Below are positions 8,816 to 17,811 of a DNA stretch of 64,000 bases, in pieces. The position numbers and the translations under genes were made by a program. Each line of letters opens with the position of its first letter. The first letter of the stretch is position 1. Source of the stretch: Cohnella laeviribosi DSM 21336 (GTDB taxonomy: Bacteria > Bacillota > Bacilli > Paenibacillales > Paenibacillaceae); assembly GCF_000378425.1 (NCBI RefSeq), contig NZ_KB899808.1, forward strand, positions 208,176 through 272,175, given 5' to 3'. The notes under the pieces are model-generated. The model saw only the letters and a program-made list of their open reading frames with translations, had not been told where the DNA came from and made no database searches.

Positions 8816-10891
8816 ATGAACGGCTTAAGCGCAAAGGTCTTGCGATCGGGAAGTGCGGTCGTTTTTTTTCTAATCGCGTTGACGGCTTTGCTCTTTGCGT
8901 CAGGGTGGGACCATGACCGGAGCTCGGGCGTGCCCCGGGCCGAAAATGGCATACTGGACTTGACGGACTGGGATTTCGAACAGGATGGCGTGCTGCCGCT
9001 CAACGGGCAGTGGGAATTCGTCTGGCAGCCCGAAGGGGGAGCGGCGGCGCATTCGTATATGACGGTTCCGGCGACATGGGGAGGCGCCGAACTGGCCAAT
9101 GGCCTGAAGCTTCGCGATCAGGGCAAAGGCGTTTACCGGCTCACGATTCTGCACCGGCCGGTTGAAGACATGCTGGCGATCCGGTTGCCGAACATCTCGA
9201 CCTCGATGCGTCTGTTCGTCGACGGAAAGCCGCTGCTATCCCGGGGGCAGCCCGGCTCGGATAAGGCATCGACCGTGCCGTACCAGCTTCCTGCGACGGT
9301 GTATTTCGGCTGTGAAAATGAGCGGACCGAGCTGACGCTGGAAGTGGCCAATTTCCATCACCGCACGGGGGGCATCCGCAGCGAGCTTGCCATGGGAACG
9401 GCCGAGCAGATCCACCGCCTGGAGTTCAAGCAAACCGCCCAGGAATGGATCGTGTTCGGCTGCCTGGTCATGATCGGCTTGTACCATCTCGGCTTGTTCG
9501 CGCTGCGGCGCCGGGAGACGGCCAATCTGTTTTTCGGGCTGCTGTGCCTGTTCGTGGCGTGCCGGATGGGCGTGATCGGTTCCGGCCTGTTCATGGAGAT
9601 GCACGCCGGCCTGACATGGACGCTGGCCGCTAGGCTGGAGTATACCGCTTTTATTCTGAGCGGCTTGTTCGGCTTCTTATATTATCAGCGCATGTATCCG
9701 CAGGAAATTTCCCGCGGCTTGAGCCGGCTGGCGGTCGCCGCTGGGCTTGGGCTGACGGCGCTGACGTGGCTGCTGCCGGTTCTGCAGGCGAGTTCGGTCG
9801 TCTGGCTGTATCAGGCCTATGTCGTTTTGCTCAGTCTCGCCACGATCGCCGCGCTCGTCGCAGCCGCCAGCCGGAAGCGGGAGGGCGCTTGGCTGTCCCT
9901 GATCGGCGTAGCCGGTTTGGTCGCCACGATCCTGAACGACATTCTGATTTACAACGGCTGGCTTCGGTCGTTCGATCTGGTCGCGTTCGGGCTGCTGTTC
10001 CTCGTAATGATGAACTCGTTCGGCATTTCGCTGCGCCTGTCCCGAACCTACGAACGGGCCGAGCAAATGTCCGTGGAGCTTCGGGAGTGGAATAACCGCC
10101 TCGAAGAGCGCATAGCCGAGCGAACGGAGCAGCTCCGGCGCTCGTACCGGGATTTGGAACGGATGGAACAGTCGCGCAGGCATCTGATCAGCAACATCTC
10201 GCACGACCTCAAGACCCCGATCACGCTGCTGCAGGGCTATCTCGAAGCGCTGCGGGACGGCATTATCGCCGATGAAGAGCAGAAGAACAAAATCATCCGG
10301 TCGATGCTGAACAAGGTCGAAGGGCTGAACAACTTGATTCACGACCTGTTCGAGCTGTCCATTCTGGAGGCGCGGAAGGCGCCGATGTCCTTCATGTCCG
10401 TCAAGCTGGCCAACTGGCATAAGCGGCTGACCGAAGAATACGAGCTGGAACTGAAAAACCGAGGGCTCAGGTTCCACACCTGGCTCGACACGGGCGGCGA
10501 CGGAAACGCGTGGGTGCGGATCGACGAGCACCGGATGGACCGGGTGTTTTCCAACCTGATTTACAACGCCGTCCGCTACACGCCGCCGGGAGGCGAGATC
10601 GAGCTCGGCTTTCAGGTGACGGGGGACCGCAAGCAAGCGGTTCTGAGCGTGGCGGACACGGGGTGCGGCATTCCTCCGGACGATTTGCCGCATATTTTCG
10701 AGCGGTATTACCGGAACGACAAATCCCGCAAGTCCTCGGAAGCCGGCAGCGGCCTTGGATTATCCATCGCGCGCGAAATCGTCGAAATGCACGACGGCCG
10801 GATTACAGCCGAGAACAGGCCGGAAGGGGGCAGCGTATTCCGGATTTATCTTCCGCTGGGAACTTCGGACGGGGGAAATGGCGGCTTGTGA
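8816..10891 (+). CDS. Sensor histidine kinase with 7TMR-DISM sensor
   Basis: Membrane sensor kinase of 691 residues. After one N-terminal helix comes an extracellular beta-sandwich of DISM type (about 40-200: NGQWEFVWQPE, GVYRLTI, RLFVDGKPLLSRGQPG), a sensor class thought to bind carbohydrate-like ligands. Seven transmembrane helices follow (about 205-410), then a coiled coil and the HisKA domain with phosphoacceptor H463 in SNISHDLKTPIT. The ATPase has the N box NLIYNAVRYTPPGG, DTGCGIP and GSGLGLSIAREIVEMHDG. GGGAGAG about 8 bases before 8816 and the promoter fix the start. The divergent OmpR regulator is the probable partner. Confidence 0.92.
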   Translation: MNGLSAKVLRSGSAVVFFLIALTALLFASGWDHDRSSGVPRAENGILDLTDWDFEQDGVLPLNGQWEFVWQPEGGAAAHSYMTVPATWGGAELANGLKLRDQGKGVYRLTILHRPVEDMLAIRLPNISTSMRLFVDGKPLLSRGQPGSDKASTVPYQLPATVYFGCENERTELTLEVANFHHRTGGIRSELAMGTAEQIHRLEFKQTAQEWIVFGCLVMIGLYHLGLFALRRRETANLFFGLLCLFVACRMGVIGSGLFMEMHAGLTWTLAARLEYTAFILSGLFGFLYYQRMYPQEISRGLSRLAVAAGLGLTALTWLLPVLQASSVVWLYQAYVVLLSLATIAALVAAASRKREGAWLSLIGVAGLVATILNDILIYNGWLRSFDLVAFGLLFLVMMNSFGISLRLSRTYERAEQMSVELREWNNRLEERIAERTEQLRRSYRDLERMEQSRRHLISNISHDLKTPITLLQGYLEALRDGIIADEEQKNKIIRSMLNKVEGLNNLIHDLFELSILEARKAPMSFMSVKLANWHKRLTEEYELELKNRGLRFHTWLDTGGDGNAWVRIDEHRMDRVFSNLIYNAVRYTPPGGEIELGFQVTGDRKQAVLSVADTGCGIPPDDLPHIFERYYRNDKSRKSSEAGSGLGLSIAREIVEMHDGRITAENRPEGGSVFRIYLPLGTSDGGNGGL

Positions 10892-11096
10892 GCTTCACGT
10901 CCTCGTTTCCCGCGCCTTTCCGGATGTTTGGGGCCGCTTCCGCCAATAATGGATGAGAATCGGATTCCTTCTTCGATTCATCGTTTGAAATCGTATCGTG
11001 TCATAGGGACGAAAGCGGCTTGCCTGGAGATTCGCGAAAAAGGACCCGGCGCTGCGATCCACCAAGCGCATATTTGAACACGGGAGGCTTAACCTT

Positions 11097-12539
11097 ATGA
11101 AATCCGACAACCTGACGCTGCACACGGACAAGTATCAAATCAACATGATGTACGCGCATTGGCGCAACGGCTCGCATCGGAACCGCGCCGTGTTCGAGGC
11201 TTATTTCCGCAAGCTTCCCTTCGGCAACGGATTTGCGGTGTTCGCAGGCCTTCGGCGTATCGTCGAATATATCAACCAGCTTCGATTCAGCGATGAGATG
11301 ATCGAATATTTGGCCCGGCAGGAAGAACGGTACGATCCGGAATTTCTCGAGCTGCTGCGGACGTTTCGCTTTACCGGCAGCCTATGGTCGGCGGAGGAAG
11401 GAACGGTCGTGTTCGCGAACGAGCCGCTGGTCCGGGTGGAAGCGACCGTATTCGAAGCGCATCTGCTTGAGACGGCCTTGCTTAATTTCCTGAACTACCA
11501 GACGCTTATCGCGACGAAAGCGGCCCGCATCCGGCTGGTCGCGCCGAACGAAACGCTGATGGAATTCGGCACCCGCAGAGCCCAGGAGGCCGATGCCGCG
11601 ATTTGGGGCGCGAGAGCCGCCTATATCGCCGGCTTCGACGCCACGAGCAACCTGCTCGCGGGCATGATGTTCGGCATTCCGACATCGGGTACGCATGCGC
11701 ATGCCTGGGTGCAGCAGCACGATTCGGAGCAGGAAGCGTTCGACAAATTCGCGGCGGCGCTGCCGGATCAGGTGACGCTGCTGGTCGATACGTACGACAC
11801 GTTGAAAAGCGGCGTGCCGAACGCCATCCGGACGGCCAAGCGGATGGAGGCCGAAGGGAAGCGGATGCGCGCAATCCGTCTGGACAGCGGCGATTTGGCG
11901 TATCTTTCGAAGATGGCCCGCAAAATGCTCGATGACGCCGGCTTGCCTTATGTCCAAATCGTGGCGTCAAACGACCTGGACGAAAATATCATCGTCGAGC
12001 TGAAGGCTCAGGGGGCCAGAATCGACGGCTGGGGGATCGGAACCCAGCTGATCACCGCAGCCGACCAGCCGTCGCTTGGCGGCGTCTACAAGCTGGTCGC
12101 GCGGGAGCGGGGCGGACAGTGGGAGCCGGTCATCAAAATTTCCGGCAACCCCGAGAAGGTATCGACGCCGGGAATCAAAGACGTGTACCGGATCATCGAC
12201 CGAAGCACCGGGAAGGCGCTGGCCGATTACGTGGCGCTGGCCGAGGAGACGGACGTCCGCGAAGGCAAAAGGCTGGAGCTGTTCGATCCGGTGCATCCCT
12301 ACCTGCACCAGTTTGTCGAGGAGTATGACGCGATGCCGCTGCTCAAGCCCGTATTTGCGAACGGGGAGCAGGTATACGAGCTCCCTTCGCTGGAGACGAT
12401 CCGGGAGCATCATCGGGAGCAGCTCAAGCTGTTCTGGCCGGAGACGCTGCGCAAGCTCAATCCGCATCCATACGCCGTCGACCTCAGCCCGAAGGCCTGG
12501 AGCGGGAAAATGGATTTGATACGCAAATACAAAAAATAA
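11097..12539 (+). CDS. pncB: Nicotinate phosphoribosyltransferase
   Basis: Converts nicotinate, PRPP and ATP to nicotinate mononucleotide in NAD salvage. 480 residues, normal for the family. Recognisable blocks are the N-terminal TDKYQINMMYAHW, EFGTRRAQEADAAIWGARA, GTHAHAWVQ, the phosphoribose-binding RLDSGDLAYLS, ASNDLDE and GWGIGTQL. GGGAGG lies about 8 bases upstream of the ATG. It is monocistronic with its own terminator. The 205 bases upstream hold no further gene that I can support. Confidence 0.93.
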   Translation: MKSDNLTLHTDKYQINMMYAHWRNGSHRNRAVFEAYFRKLPFGNGFAVFAGLRRIVEYINQLRFSDEMIEYLARQEERYDPEFLELLRTFRFTGSLWSAEEGTVVFANEPLVRVEATVFEAHLLETALLNFLNYQTLIATKAARIRLVAPNETLMEFGTRRAQEADAAIWGARAAYIAGFDATSNLLAGMMFGIPTSGTHAHAWVQQHDSEQEAFDKFAAALPDQVTLLVDTYDTLKSGVPNAIRTAKRMEAEGKRMRAIRLDSGDLAYLSKMARKMLDDAGLPYVQIVASNDLDENIIVELKAQGARIDGWGIGTQLITAADQPSLGGVYKLVARERGGQWEPVIKISGNPEKVSTPGIKDVYRIIDRSTGKALADYVALAEETDVREGKRLELFDPVHPYLHQFVEEYDAMPLLKPVFANGEQVYELPSLETIREHHREQLKLFWPETLRKLNPHPYAVDLSPKAWSGKMDLIRKYKK

Positions 12540-12546
12540 ACGAAAG

Positions 12547-12589
12547 AACCTTCGCGACCCGCCGAATGTGCGGATGACGAAGGTTTTTT
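12547..12589 (+). terminator. Rho-independent terminator of pncB
   Basis: AACCTTCG (12547-12554) pairs with CGAAGGTT (12578-12585), with an inner CCGC/GCGG stem, followed by TTTTC. It begins 7 bases after the pncB stop. Confidence 0.85.
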
Positions 12590-12650
12590 CGTTTCCGAAT
12601 CTTGGACCGTTTTCCGGCAAACGCGCTTCACGAGCTTGCGAAACGGCCCT

Positions 12651-13661
12651 TTAGCCGCTTAACCCGAACGCTTCCGCGACGAGGCGGTAGGAACGGAGGC
12701 GGGCTTCGAAGCTGTGCGTCATGGTCACGATCAGAAATTCGTCGACGCCGAGCCGCTCGCTCATGCCGAGCAGCTTGCTTCGCACCGTCTCCGGAGAACC
12801 GATGATGCGGTTTTCGCGAATGGCGCGAATGCGCTCGCGATCGTAATCGGTGTACGGATATTTCGTCGAGAACTCGACGGAAGGGAAGGCGGAAAGCAGC
12901 TTTCCCTGCTCCAGCGAAAGAAAGAACAGGTCCGAGCCGGTCGCGAGCCGGTCGGCCTCTTCATCGGTATCGGCGCAAATGACCAGAACCGCGGCAAGCG
13001 CCTTCGGCTTTTGGTTGAGCATGGAAGGCTTGAAATAGTCGCGGTACATCCTTAAGGACACTTCGCTTCCCGGCACGCCGAAAAACTGGGCGTACGCGTA
13101 CGCGGTTCCCTTGGCGGCCGCGATTTGCGCGCTGCCGTAGCTGGAGCCGAGCAGCCACAGCTCGGGCGCCGTCGGCACCGTGGGGGCGGCGAGCAATCCG
13201 GCAAACCGGTGGTCCCGCGGCAAGGTCTCGTGCAAGTATGCGGTCAGATCATCCACCTGCTCCGGATAGTTGTCCATATCCATCCGCTTCCCTTCCTGGA
13301 GCGCGCGGGTCGAAAGCGGCATGCCGCCGGGGGCGCGGCCGATGCCGAGGTCGATGCGTCCGGGGTGAAGCGCTTCGAGCAGGCGGAAGTTTTCGGCGAC
13401 TTTGTAGGCGCTGTAATGAGTGAGCATGACGCCGCCGGAGCCGACCTTGATTTTTTCCGTCTTTGCCGCCACGTGGGCGATCAGCACTTCGGGACTGGAC
13501 GAGGCCAGCGCCTTCATCGAATGGTGTTCCGTCACCCAAAACCGGCTGTAGCCGAGCCGTTCTGCTTCCTGGGCGAGCAAGGTGGTTTCGGCCAGCGTCT
13601 GCGAAGCGTCCCGCCCCTGGCTGATATGCGTCTGGTCCAGCACCCCGAGCTTTAACGCCAT
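12651..13661 (-). CDS. LLM-class flavin-dependent oxidoreductase
   Basis: Luciferase-like flavin monooxygenase, 336 residues, TIM-barrel fold. It begins ALKLGVLDQTHISQG and carries FWVTEHHSMKALASSSPEVL, VGSGGVMLTHYSAYKVAE, DLGIGRAPGG and LLGSSYGSAQIAAAKG, the pattern of the single-component LLM branch often called MsnO8-like. GAGGTGG precedes the ATG by about 6 bases. The substrate cannot be inferred; no flavin reductase or sulfur genes are adjacent. Confidence 0.88.
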   Translation of the reverse strand: MALKLGVLDQTHISQGRDASQTLAETTLLAQEAERLGYSRFWVTEHHSMKALASSSPEVLIAHVAAKTEKIKVGSGGVMLTHYSAYKVAENFRLLEALHPGRIDLGIGRAPGGMPLSTRALQEGKRMDMDNYPEQVDDLTAYLHETLPRDHRFAGLLAAPTVPTAPELWLLGSSYGSAQIAAAKGTAYAYAQFFGVPGSEVSLRMYRDYFKPSMLNQKPKALAAVLVICADTDEEADRLATGSDLFFLSLEQGKLLSAFPSVEFSTKYPYTDYDRERIRAIRENRIIGSPETVRSKLLGMSERLGVDEFLIVTMTHSFEARLRSYRLVAEAFGLSG

Positions 13662-13714
13662 GTTATCGCCACCTCGTTATAAGTTTGATGATTATCGAAC
13701 ATTCGTCGTACTTC

Positions 13715-13743
13715 ATTGTAGAGACAAATGGTTGCAGTGTCAA
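13715..13743 (-). promoter_or_regulatory. Sigma-A promoter of the LLM oxidoreductase
   Basis: Minus strand: a perfect -35 TTGACA (plus 13738-13743), a 17-base spacer and -10 TACAAT (plus 13715-13720). It implies a leader of about 45 bases. Confidence 0.7.
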
Positions 13744-14053
13744 ACCGGATGGACGTCCTTGCTGAGGGAGGTCGCGCAAAGCTTCCCGTCACGGTCCCAA
13801 ATCGGCCGGCCTTTCCCGGTTATTTTTCCCACTCCACCTTCCGGTAAGCTTTCAGCGAACCTTTCAGTCAACTTTTCAGCAAAACGGCTGCGCGCCTATA
13901 TTGGAAAAATCCAACCAAATTCGCCGTTCAGGCGCCGGAAGCCGGTCTATGTTGGATATACCGACGAAGACGGTTCGGAAGCCATCCCGGATACGGACTT
14001 CCAATCACAAACAACCAATAGGGAATGTCAACGGGTCAGTCGTTCGCGGAAAA
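13744..14053. other. Intergenic stretch without supported gene
   Basis: No ribosome site, start or recognisable protein is seen on either strand. It lies between the LLM promoter and the terminator of the minus-strand gene remnant. Confidence 0.4.
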
Positions 14054-14091
14054 AACGGCCCGGACGGTTCGCTGCGGAACCGCGGGCCGTT
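14050..14091 (-). terminator. Terminator at the 3' end of the minus-strand gene remnant
   Basis: Read on the minus strand, AACGGCCCG (plus 14083-14091) pairs with CGGGCCGTT (plus 14054-14062), with an inner GGTTC/GAACC stem, followed by TTTTTT. A strong terminator here supports a former gene at 14092-14490. Confidence 0.8.
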
Positions 14092-14490
14092 CGGTTATGC
14101 GCGTTCGGACCTCGCCAGGTCGATTCGCCGTTCAAATAACGGTAAAACGGGGCATCGGCCCAGAAATCGTAACGGATGACATCCACCGTCGGGTCGATCT
14201 GCTTGAAGCCGTTTGCGACGTCGGCCGATTTTTCCTTCAAGGAGAACGATTGGGCGTAATAATAACCTTTTTGGATTTTGTTGTTGGCAATAAGCCGGTA
14301 ATCCGTCAATTCGGTCATAGAGTAGTAGAGCGGCTGCCACCAGGAGCGCTGCGATCAGACCAGCGAGAGCGAGTCGATAAAGTTTGCGTCGAAGCGGCTG
14401 TCCTTCAGGTTGTACCCGGTGACGAGATTCCGCTCCAGCGCTTCGTCCACAACCGCTTGCAGCTTTGATATGTAGGAATTGAGTGGATCG
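14092..14490 (-). pseudogene. Remnant of an unrecognised gene with an in-frame stop
   Basis: One minus-strand frame gives protein-like sequence throughout: SKLQAVVDEALERNLVTGYN, then DANFIDSLSL, a TGA, then WWQPLYYSMTELTDYRLIAN, IQKGYYYAQSFS and IRYDFWADAPFYRYLNGE. The TGA near 14355 interrupts it, and the frame has no clear start or own stop before the terminator hairpin. I do not recognise the family. It is best read as a decayed 3' portion. An alternative is a short downstream gene starting at the ATG at 14318, but no ribosome site is visible there. Confidence 0.5.
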
Positions 14491-14527
14491 TATCACCGTT
14501 ACCGGCGCGTGTCAATGCGGGTCCTTC

Positions 14528-14556
14528 TTGTTAATCCGCAAAAAATCTGGGACAAT
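14528..14556 (+). promoter_or_regulatory. Promoter of rlmN-like gene
   Basis: -35 TTGTTA (14528-14533), a 17-base spacer and -10 GACAAT (14551-14556). It lies about 47 bases before the chosen ATG at 14603. Confidence 0.6.
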
Positions 14557-14602
14557 AAGAGCCGGAACGCTGCGTGCAAATGCGATGAAAAGAGGCTTGA
14601 AC

Positions 14603-15688
14603 ATGAAGAAGGATTCCATTTACGGATTGACATACGAACAATTGGCGGCATGGCTGTCGGACAACGGGCACAAGCGGCACCGGGCTTCCCAGGTGTGGGA
14701 TTGGCTGTACCGGAAGCGGGTGACGGATTTTGCCGATATGACCGATGTCCATCCGGACTGCATCCGGCTGCTGCAAGAGCATTTCGCCATCTTGACCGCA
14801 AGCGAACATACGCGGCAGCAGTCGGCGGACGGGACGGTCAAGTTTCTGTTTCGGCTGAACGACGGCAACTTGATCGAAACCGTGCTGATGCGCCATAAAT
14901 TCGGCCTGTCGGTTTGCGTGACGACCCAGGTGGGCTGCAACATCGGATGCAGTTTTTGCGCCAGCGGCCTGCTTGCCAAAAGCCGCGATTTGACCGCCGG
15001 CGAAATCGTGGAGCAAATCATGAACGTGCAGCTGTACCTGGACCGTGCCGGACAGGGGGAACGGGTCACCCATGTCGTGGTGATGGGGATCGGCGAGCCG
15101 TTCGACAATTTTCAAAACATGGCCGATTTCGTGCGCATCATCAAAGACCACAAGGGGCTTGCCATCGGGCCGAGGCATATTACGGTTTCGACGAGCGGGC
15201 TTGCCGACAAAATCGTCGAATTCGCCGACAGCGACTTGCAGGTCAATCTGGCGGTTTCGCTGCATGCGCCCAACAACGAGCTTAGGACGCGCATTATGAA
15301 AATCAACCGCGCCATCCCGATCGAGAAATTGATGCAGGCTATCGACTACTATTTGGAGCGCTCGAAACGGAGAGTGACGCTGGAGTATATTTTGCTGAAG
15401 GACGTCAACGACCGCAAGGAGCATGCCGCCGAGCTGGCGGACCTGATCGGGCACCGCATCCGGCAGGTGACGGTGAACCTCATCCCTTACAATCCCGTCG
15501 ACGAGCACAGCCAGTATCAGCGGAGCGAGCCGGAGTCGATCCGGGCGTTTTTCGACGTTTTGAAAAAGCGCGGCATCAACTGCACCGTCCGCATCGAACA
15601 CGGAACGGACATCGATGCCGCCTGCGGCCAGCTGCGAAGCAAGCAGATCCGCGGCGGCGCCGACCGGGACCGGCTGGTCGTCGGGTGA
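14603..15688 (+). CDS. rlmN: Radical SAM 23S rRNA A2503 methyltransferase (RlmN-type)
   Basis: Methylates C2 of A2503 in 23S rRNA, 361 residues. Motifs: [20 protein letters not shown]; the iron-sulfur CxxxCxxC as [37 protein letters not shown]; and the C-terminal [11 protein letters not shown] holding the catalytic cysteine. It lines up with B. subtilis YloN through most of its length. The sequence after the cluster ([11 protein letters not shown]) differs from YloN, so this may be a second, paralogous copy of the RlmN branch rather than the main one. The Cfr branch is less likely because RHITVSTSG and EHGTDID follow RlmN. AGAGG lies 7 bases before the ATG. Confidence 0.88.
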   Translation: MKKDSIYGLTYEQLAAWLSDNGHKRHRASQVWDWLYRKRVTDFADMTDVHPDCIRLLQEHFAILTASEHTRQQSADGTVKFLFRLNDGNLIETVLMRHKFGLSVCVTTQVGCNIGCSFCASGLLAKSRDLTAGEIVEQIMNVQLYLDRAGQGERVTHVVVMGIGEPFDNFQNMADFVRIIKDHKGLAIGPRHITVSTSGLADKIVEFADSDLQVNLAVSLHAPNNELRTRIMKINRAIPIEKLMQAIDYYLERSKRRVTLEYILLKDVNDRKEHAAELADLIGHRIRQVTVNLIPYNPVDEHSQYQRSEPESIRAFFDVLKKRGINCTVRIEHGTDIDAACGQLRSKQIRGGADRDRLVVG

Positions 15689-16375
15689 TGCAACCTTTTG
15701 CCGGACACGGCATCGGCGTCTCGGTTTCGGCCGGCGCGAAAAAACCGGGGGACCGGGTTGACGCTTCGATTCACGTCATCGAACCGGCCAAAGCGCGGGA
15801 TATTCTGACCCGCACGATTCGCTGCAAGTTGACGGAGCGGAAACGGGACGGCGCCTATCTCCGGACGGTCGCGGAAAGCACCGAGCGGCTGACCGACCTG
15901 AACAGCTACTCCAGCTTCAGCACAGCTCCCGGAGAAGGAGGGAGCCTGGTACTACCTGACCGCCGAAATTTTGAGCGGGGAGCAGGTGGAGGATACCGCG
16001 CTGGGCGCGCTCGAAGTGCCGGTTCAGGAAGTCAAAGCCGAGCTTACGCTTGACCGGCCCGCATACCCGGGCAGCGGCGATATCGTCGTCACGCTGCGCA
16101 ACAATGGGCCGACGACGCTATTCTACGGTCTGGACTACCGCCTCGAGCACCGGGATGGCGACATTTGGACCCCCGTTCCGATGGAAGAGAACGCGGCCGT
16201 TCCGGCCATCGGCATTGAGCTCAAGGCGGGGGGCGCTTGGAAGCAGAAGATCCGGGTAACGGATTTGCCGTCCGGCGAATACCGCATCGCCAAGGACGTC
16301 GAAGGGAAAGGCACATTGATCCGAAAGACGCTGACGGCCGGATTTCGGGTGGAGCCGCAAGAGACGGCCAAGTAG
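15688..16375 (+). pseudogene. Frameshifted gene for an immunoglobulin-like (Big_14-type) protein
   Basis: The frame starting at the ATG at 15688 (overlapping the rlmN stop) encodes protein-like sequence up to TERLTDLNSY near 15910. Meaningful sequence then continues in another frame: QLPEKEGAWYYLTAEILSGE, through LTLDRPAYPGSGDIVVTLRN, DYRLEHRDGDIWTPVP, KQKIRVTDLPSGEYRIAKD, to the stop at 16375. The second part is a typical Firmicute Ig-like beta-sandwich found in secreted or lipoprotein modules. A single-base shift between 15895 and 15925 joins them. No signal peptide is seen, so the 5' part may also be truncated. Confidence 0.6.
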
Positions 16376-16410
16376 AACCGGACACGGCTTCCGCCGCCGA
16401 GGCCGCCCAG

Positions 16411-16440
16411 AAGCCCTGCGCATTGGCAGGGCTTTTATTT
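16411..16440 (+). terminator. Terminator after the Ig-like gene
   Basis: AGCCCTGC (16412-16419) pairs with GCAGGGCT (16426-16433), followed by TTTATTT. Confidence 0.85.
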
Positions 16441-16517
16441 GTCGCGCGGGGATCGAGTCCGGGGTCGGACTCGGACTGCGGCATCTGATCACGATCAAAA
16501 CAAAATTCCAAAATGAC

Positions 16518-16542
16518 AAATAAATTTCAAAATTAAATTTTA
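16518..16542 (+). promoter_or_regulatory. Putative MurR operator upstream of murR
   Basis: AT-rich element beginning AAATAAATTT and ending TTAAATTTTA. It matches the element upstream of murQ (17663-17690) at most positions, the only two such copies I see. It lies about 40 bases upstream of the murR -35. Autoregulation by the MurR/RpiR protein is inferred. Confidence 0.5.
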
Positions 16543-16582
16543 GTAAGTTTCGTGAAATTGCCAGTTTTTATCTATTTTTGTC

Positions 16583-16611
16583 TTGTGTTTTCAGAAAAAT
16601 GCGCTTAATAT
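16583..16611 (+). promoter_or_regulatory. Promoter of murR
   Basis: -35 TTGTGT (16583-16588), a 17-base spacer and -10 TAATAT (16606-16611). The transcript would have a leader of about 80 bases before the ATG at 16702. Confidence 0.6.
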
Positions 16612-16701
16612 TAAATTGAATTTTGTTAGGTGTAGCTTATTTTTGCGGCGGAAATTTAGGATGTTTAGCCAGTATACTTTATGGGCGAGTAGGGGAAACG
16701 C

Positions 16702-17565
16702 ATGGCGATCAACGACAACGTTTTAATCAAAATACGGGACATGAAGGACAGCCTGACCCCGGTGGAGAGAAGGGTGGCGGACTATATCCTCGCCAATGTG
16801 GAGGAAATTCCGCATCTTTCCGTCAAAAGCCTCGCCCAGCTCAGCAAGACGAGCGACGCCTCCGTGCTCCGCTTTTGCAAAACGATGGGGTACAGCGGCT
16901 ACCGCAGTTTTATCGTCAGCATATCGGCTTCGCTGGGGTCGATGGAGGACGAGCAGAAGGACCAGTACACCGATATTCAGCCGGGCGACGATCTGTCCGT
17001 CATCATCTCCAATATTTCGCGCAACAACTGCAAATCGATCGAAGACACCTTGAGCGTCATCGACCGCAATGAAGTCGCCCGCGCCGTCGAAGCGCTGCGT
17101 ACGTGCAACCGCATCGTGCTGTTCGGCATCGGCGCTTCCGGTCTTGTGTGCAAGGATGCCGAACAGAAGTTTTCCCGCATCAACAAAATCTGCCACGCCT
17201 ATACCGACGGGCACAGCCAGCTGACGGCCGCCACGCTGATGGGGAAAGGCGACGTGGCGATCTTCGTCTCCAACTCCGGAAGCACGGCGGATATTCTCGA
17301 CGCGCTGGACATCGTCAAGAAGAACGGCGCCAAGACGATCGCCATCACCAAGTACAACAAGAGCGAGCTGGCGGAAAAATCGCAGATCGTGTTGAGCATA
17401 TCGACGCCGGAGCTGACGTTCCGCAGCGGGGCGATGGGATCGCGCATCGCGATGCTCACCGTCATCGACATGCTGTTCGCGGGCGTCGCCAGCGCGGAAT
17501 ACCAGAAGGTCAAACGCTATTTGACCAAGACGCACAACATTCTGGCAAGCAAGCATCGCAAATAA
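16702..17565 (+). CDS. murR: MurR/RpiR-family transcriptional regulator
   Basis: 287 residues. The N-terminal HTH_6 domain (1-77) contains LTPVERRVADYILAN and SDASVLRFCKTMGYSGYRSF. The C-terminal SIS sugar-phosphate-binding domain contains VLFGIGASGLVCKDAEQK and VAIFVSNSGSTADILDAL. Regulators of this family upstream of murQ generally sense MurNAc-6-phosphate or a related sugar phosphate. AGGGGA lies 6-7 bases before the ATG. It has its own promoter and terminator, and matching operators stand before it and before murQ, so it probably controls itself and the downstream operon. The symbol is by context. Confidence 0.85.
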   Translation: MAINDNVLIKIRDMKDSLTPVERRVADYILANVEEIPHLSVKSLAQLSKTSDASVLRFCKTMGYSGYRSFIVSISASLGSMEDEQKDQYTDIQPGDDLSVIISNISRNNCKSIEDTLSVIDRNEVARAVEALRTCNRIVLFGIGASGLVCKDAEQKFSRINKICHAYTDGHSQLTAATLMGKGDVAIFVSNSGSTADILDALDIVKKNGAKTIAITKYNKSELAEKSQIVLSISTPELTFRSGAMGSRIAMLTVIDMLFAGVASAEYQKVKRYLTKTHNILASKHRK

Positions 17566-17585
17566 AATCAGGCCAGTCGGCTAAC

Positions 17586-17613
17586 GCCGGCCCGGAAGAG
17601 GGCCGGCTTTTTT
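17586..17613 (+). terminator. Terminator of murR
   Basis: GCCGGCCC (17586-17593) pairs with GGGCCGGC (17600-17607), followed by six T. It separates murR from the murQ operon, which has its own promoter. Confidence 0.9.
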
Positions 17614-17662
17614 GCGTTTTTCTTCGGATTGCCGGCGCCGGAATTCATGAATAATATTACAA

Positions 17663-17690
17663 AAATAAATTTTAAACTAAAATTTTATTT
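17663..17690 (+). promoter_or_regulatory. Palindromic MurR operator upstream of murQ
   Basis: Arms AAATAAATTTTA (17663-17674) and TAAAATTTTATTT (17678-17690) are near-perfect inverted repeats around AAC. It sits 9 bases upstream of the -35, an unusual place for a simple blocking repressor and compatible with activation or looping with the murR copy. Confidence 0.6.
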
Positions 17691-17699
17691 CAGAAAGTA

Positions 17700-17728
17700 T
17701 TGACGGAACCATTTTCTCCCTTTAATAT
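17700..17728 (+). promoter_or_regulatory. Promoter of the murQ operon
   Basis: -35 TTGACG (17700-17705), a 17-base spacer and -10 TAATAT (17723-17728). It is a strong sigma-A promoter driving 17812 to 28772. Confidence 0.75.
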
Positions 17729-17811
17729 TAACCTAACTAACGAGATGGAGATAAGCAAAAGCCGGCAAGCGGACCGGCACATCTTTCGAGGGCAGGAGAG
17801 AAGGAACCGAC

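Noticed and set aside
13582..14139. A 185-codon plus-strand frame between the LLM gene and rlmN
   Set aside because: No ribosome site or recognisable protein; it crosses the LLM promoter and the minus-strand terminator.
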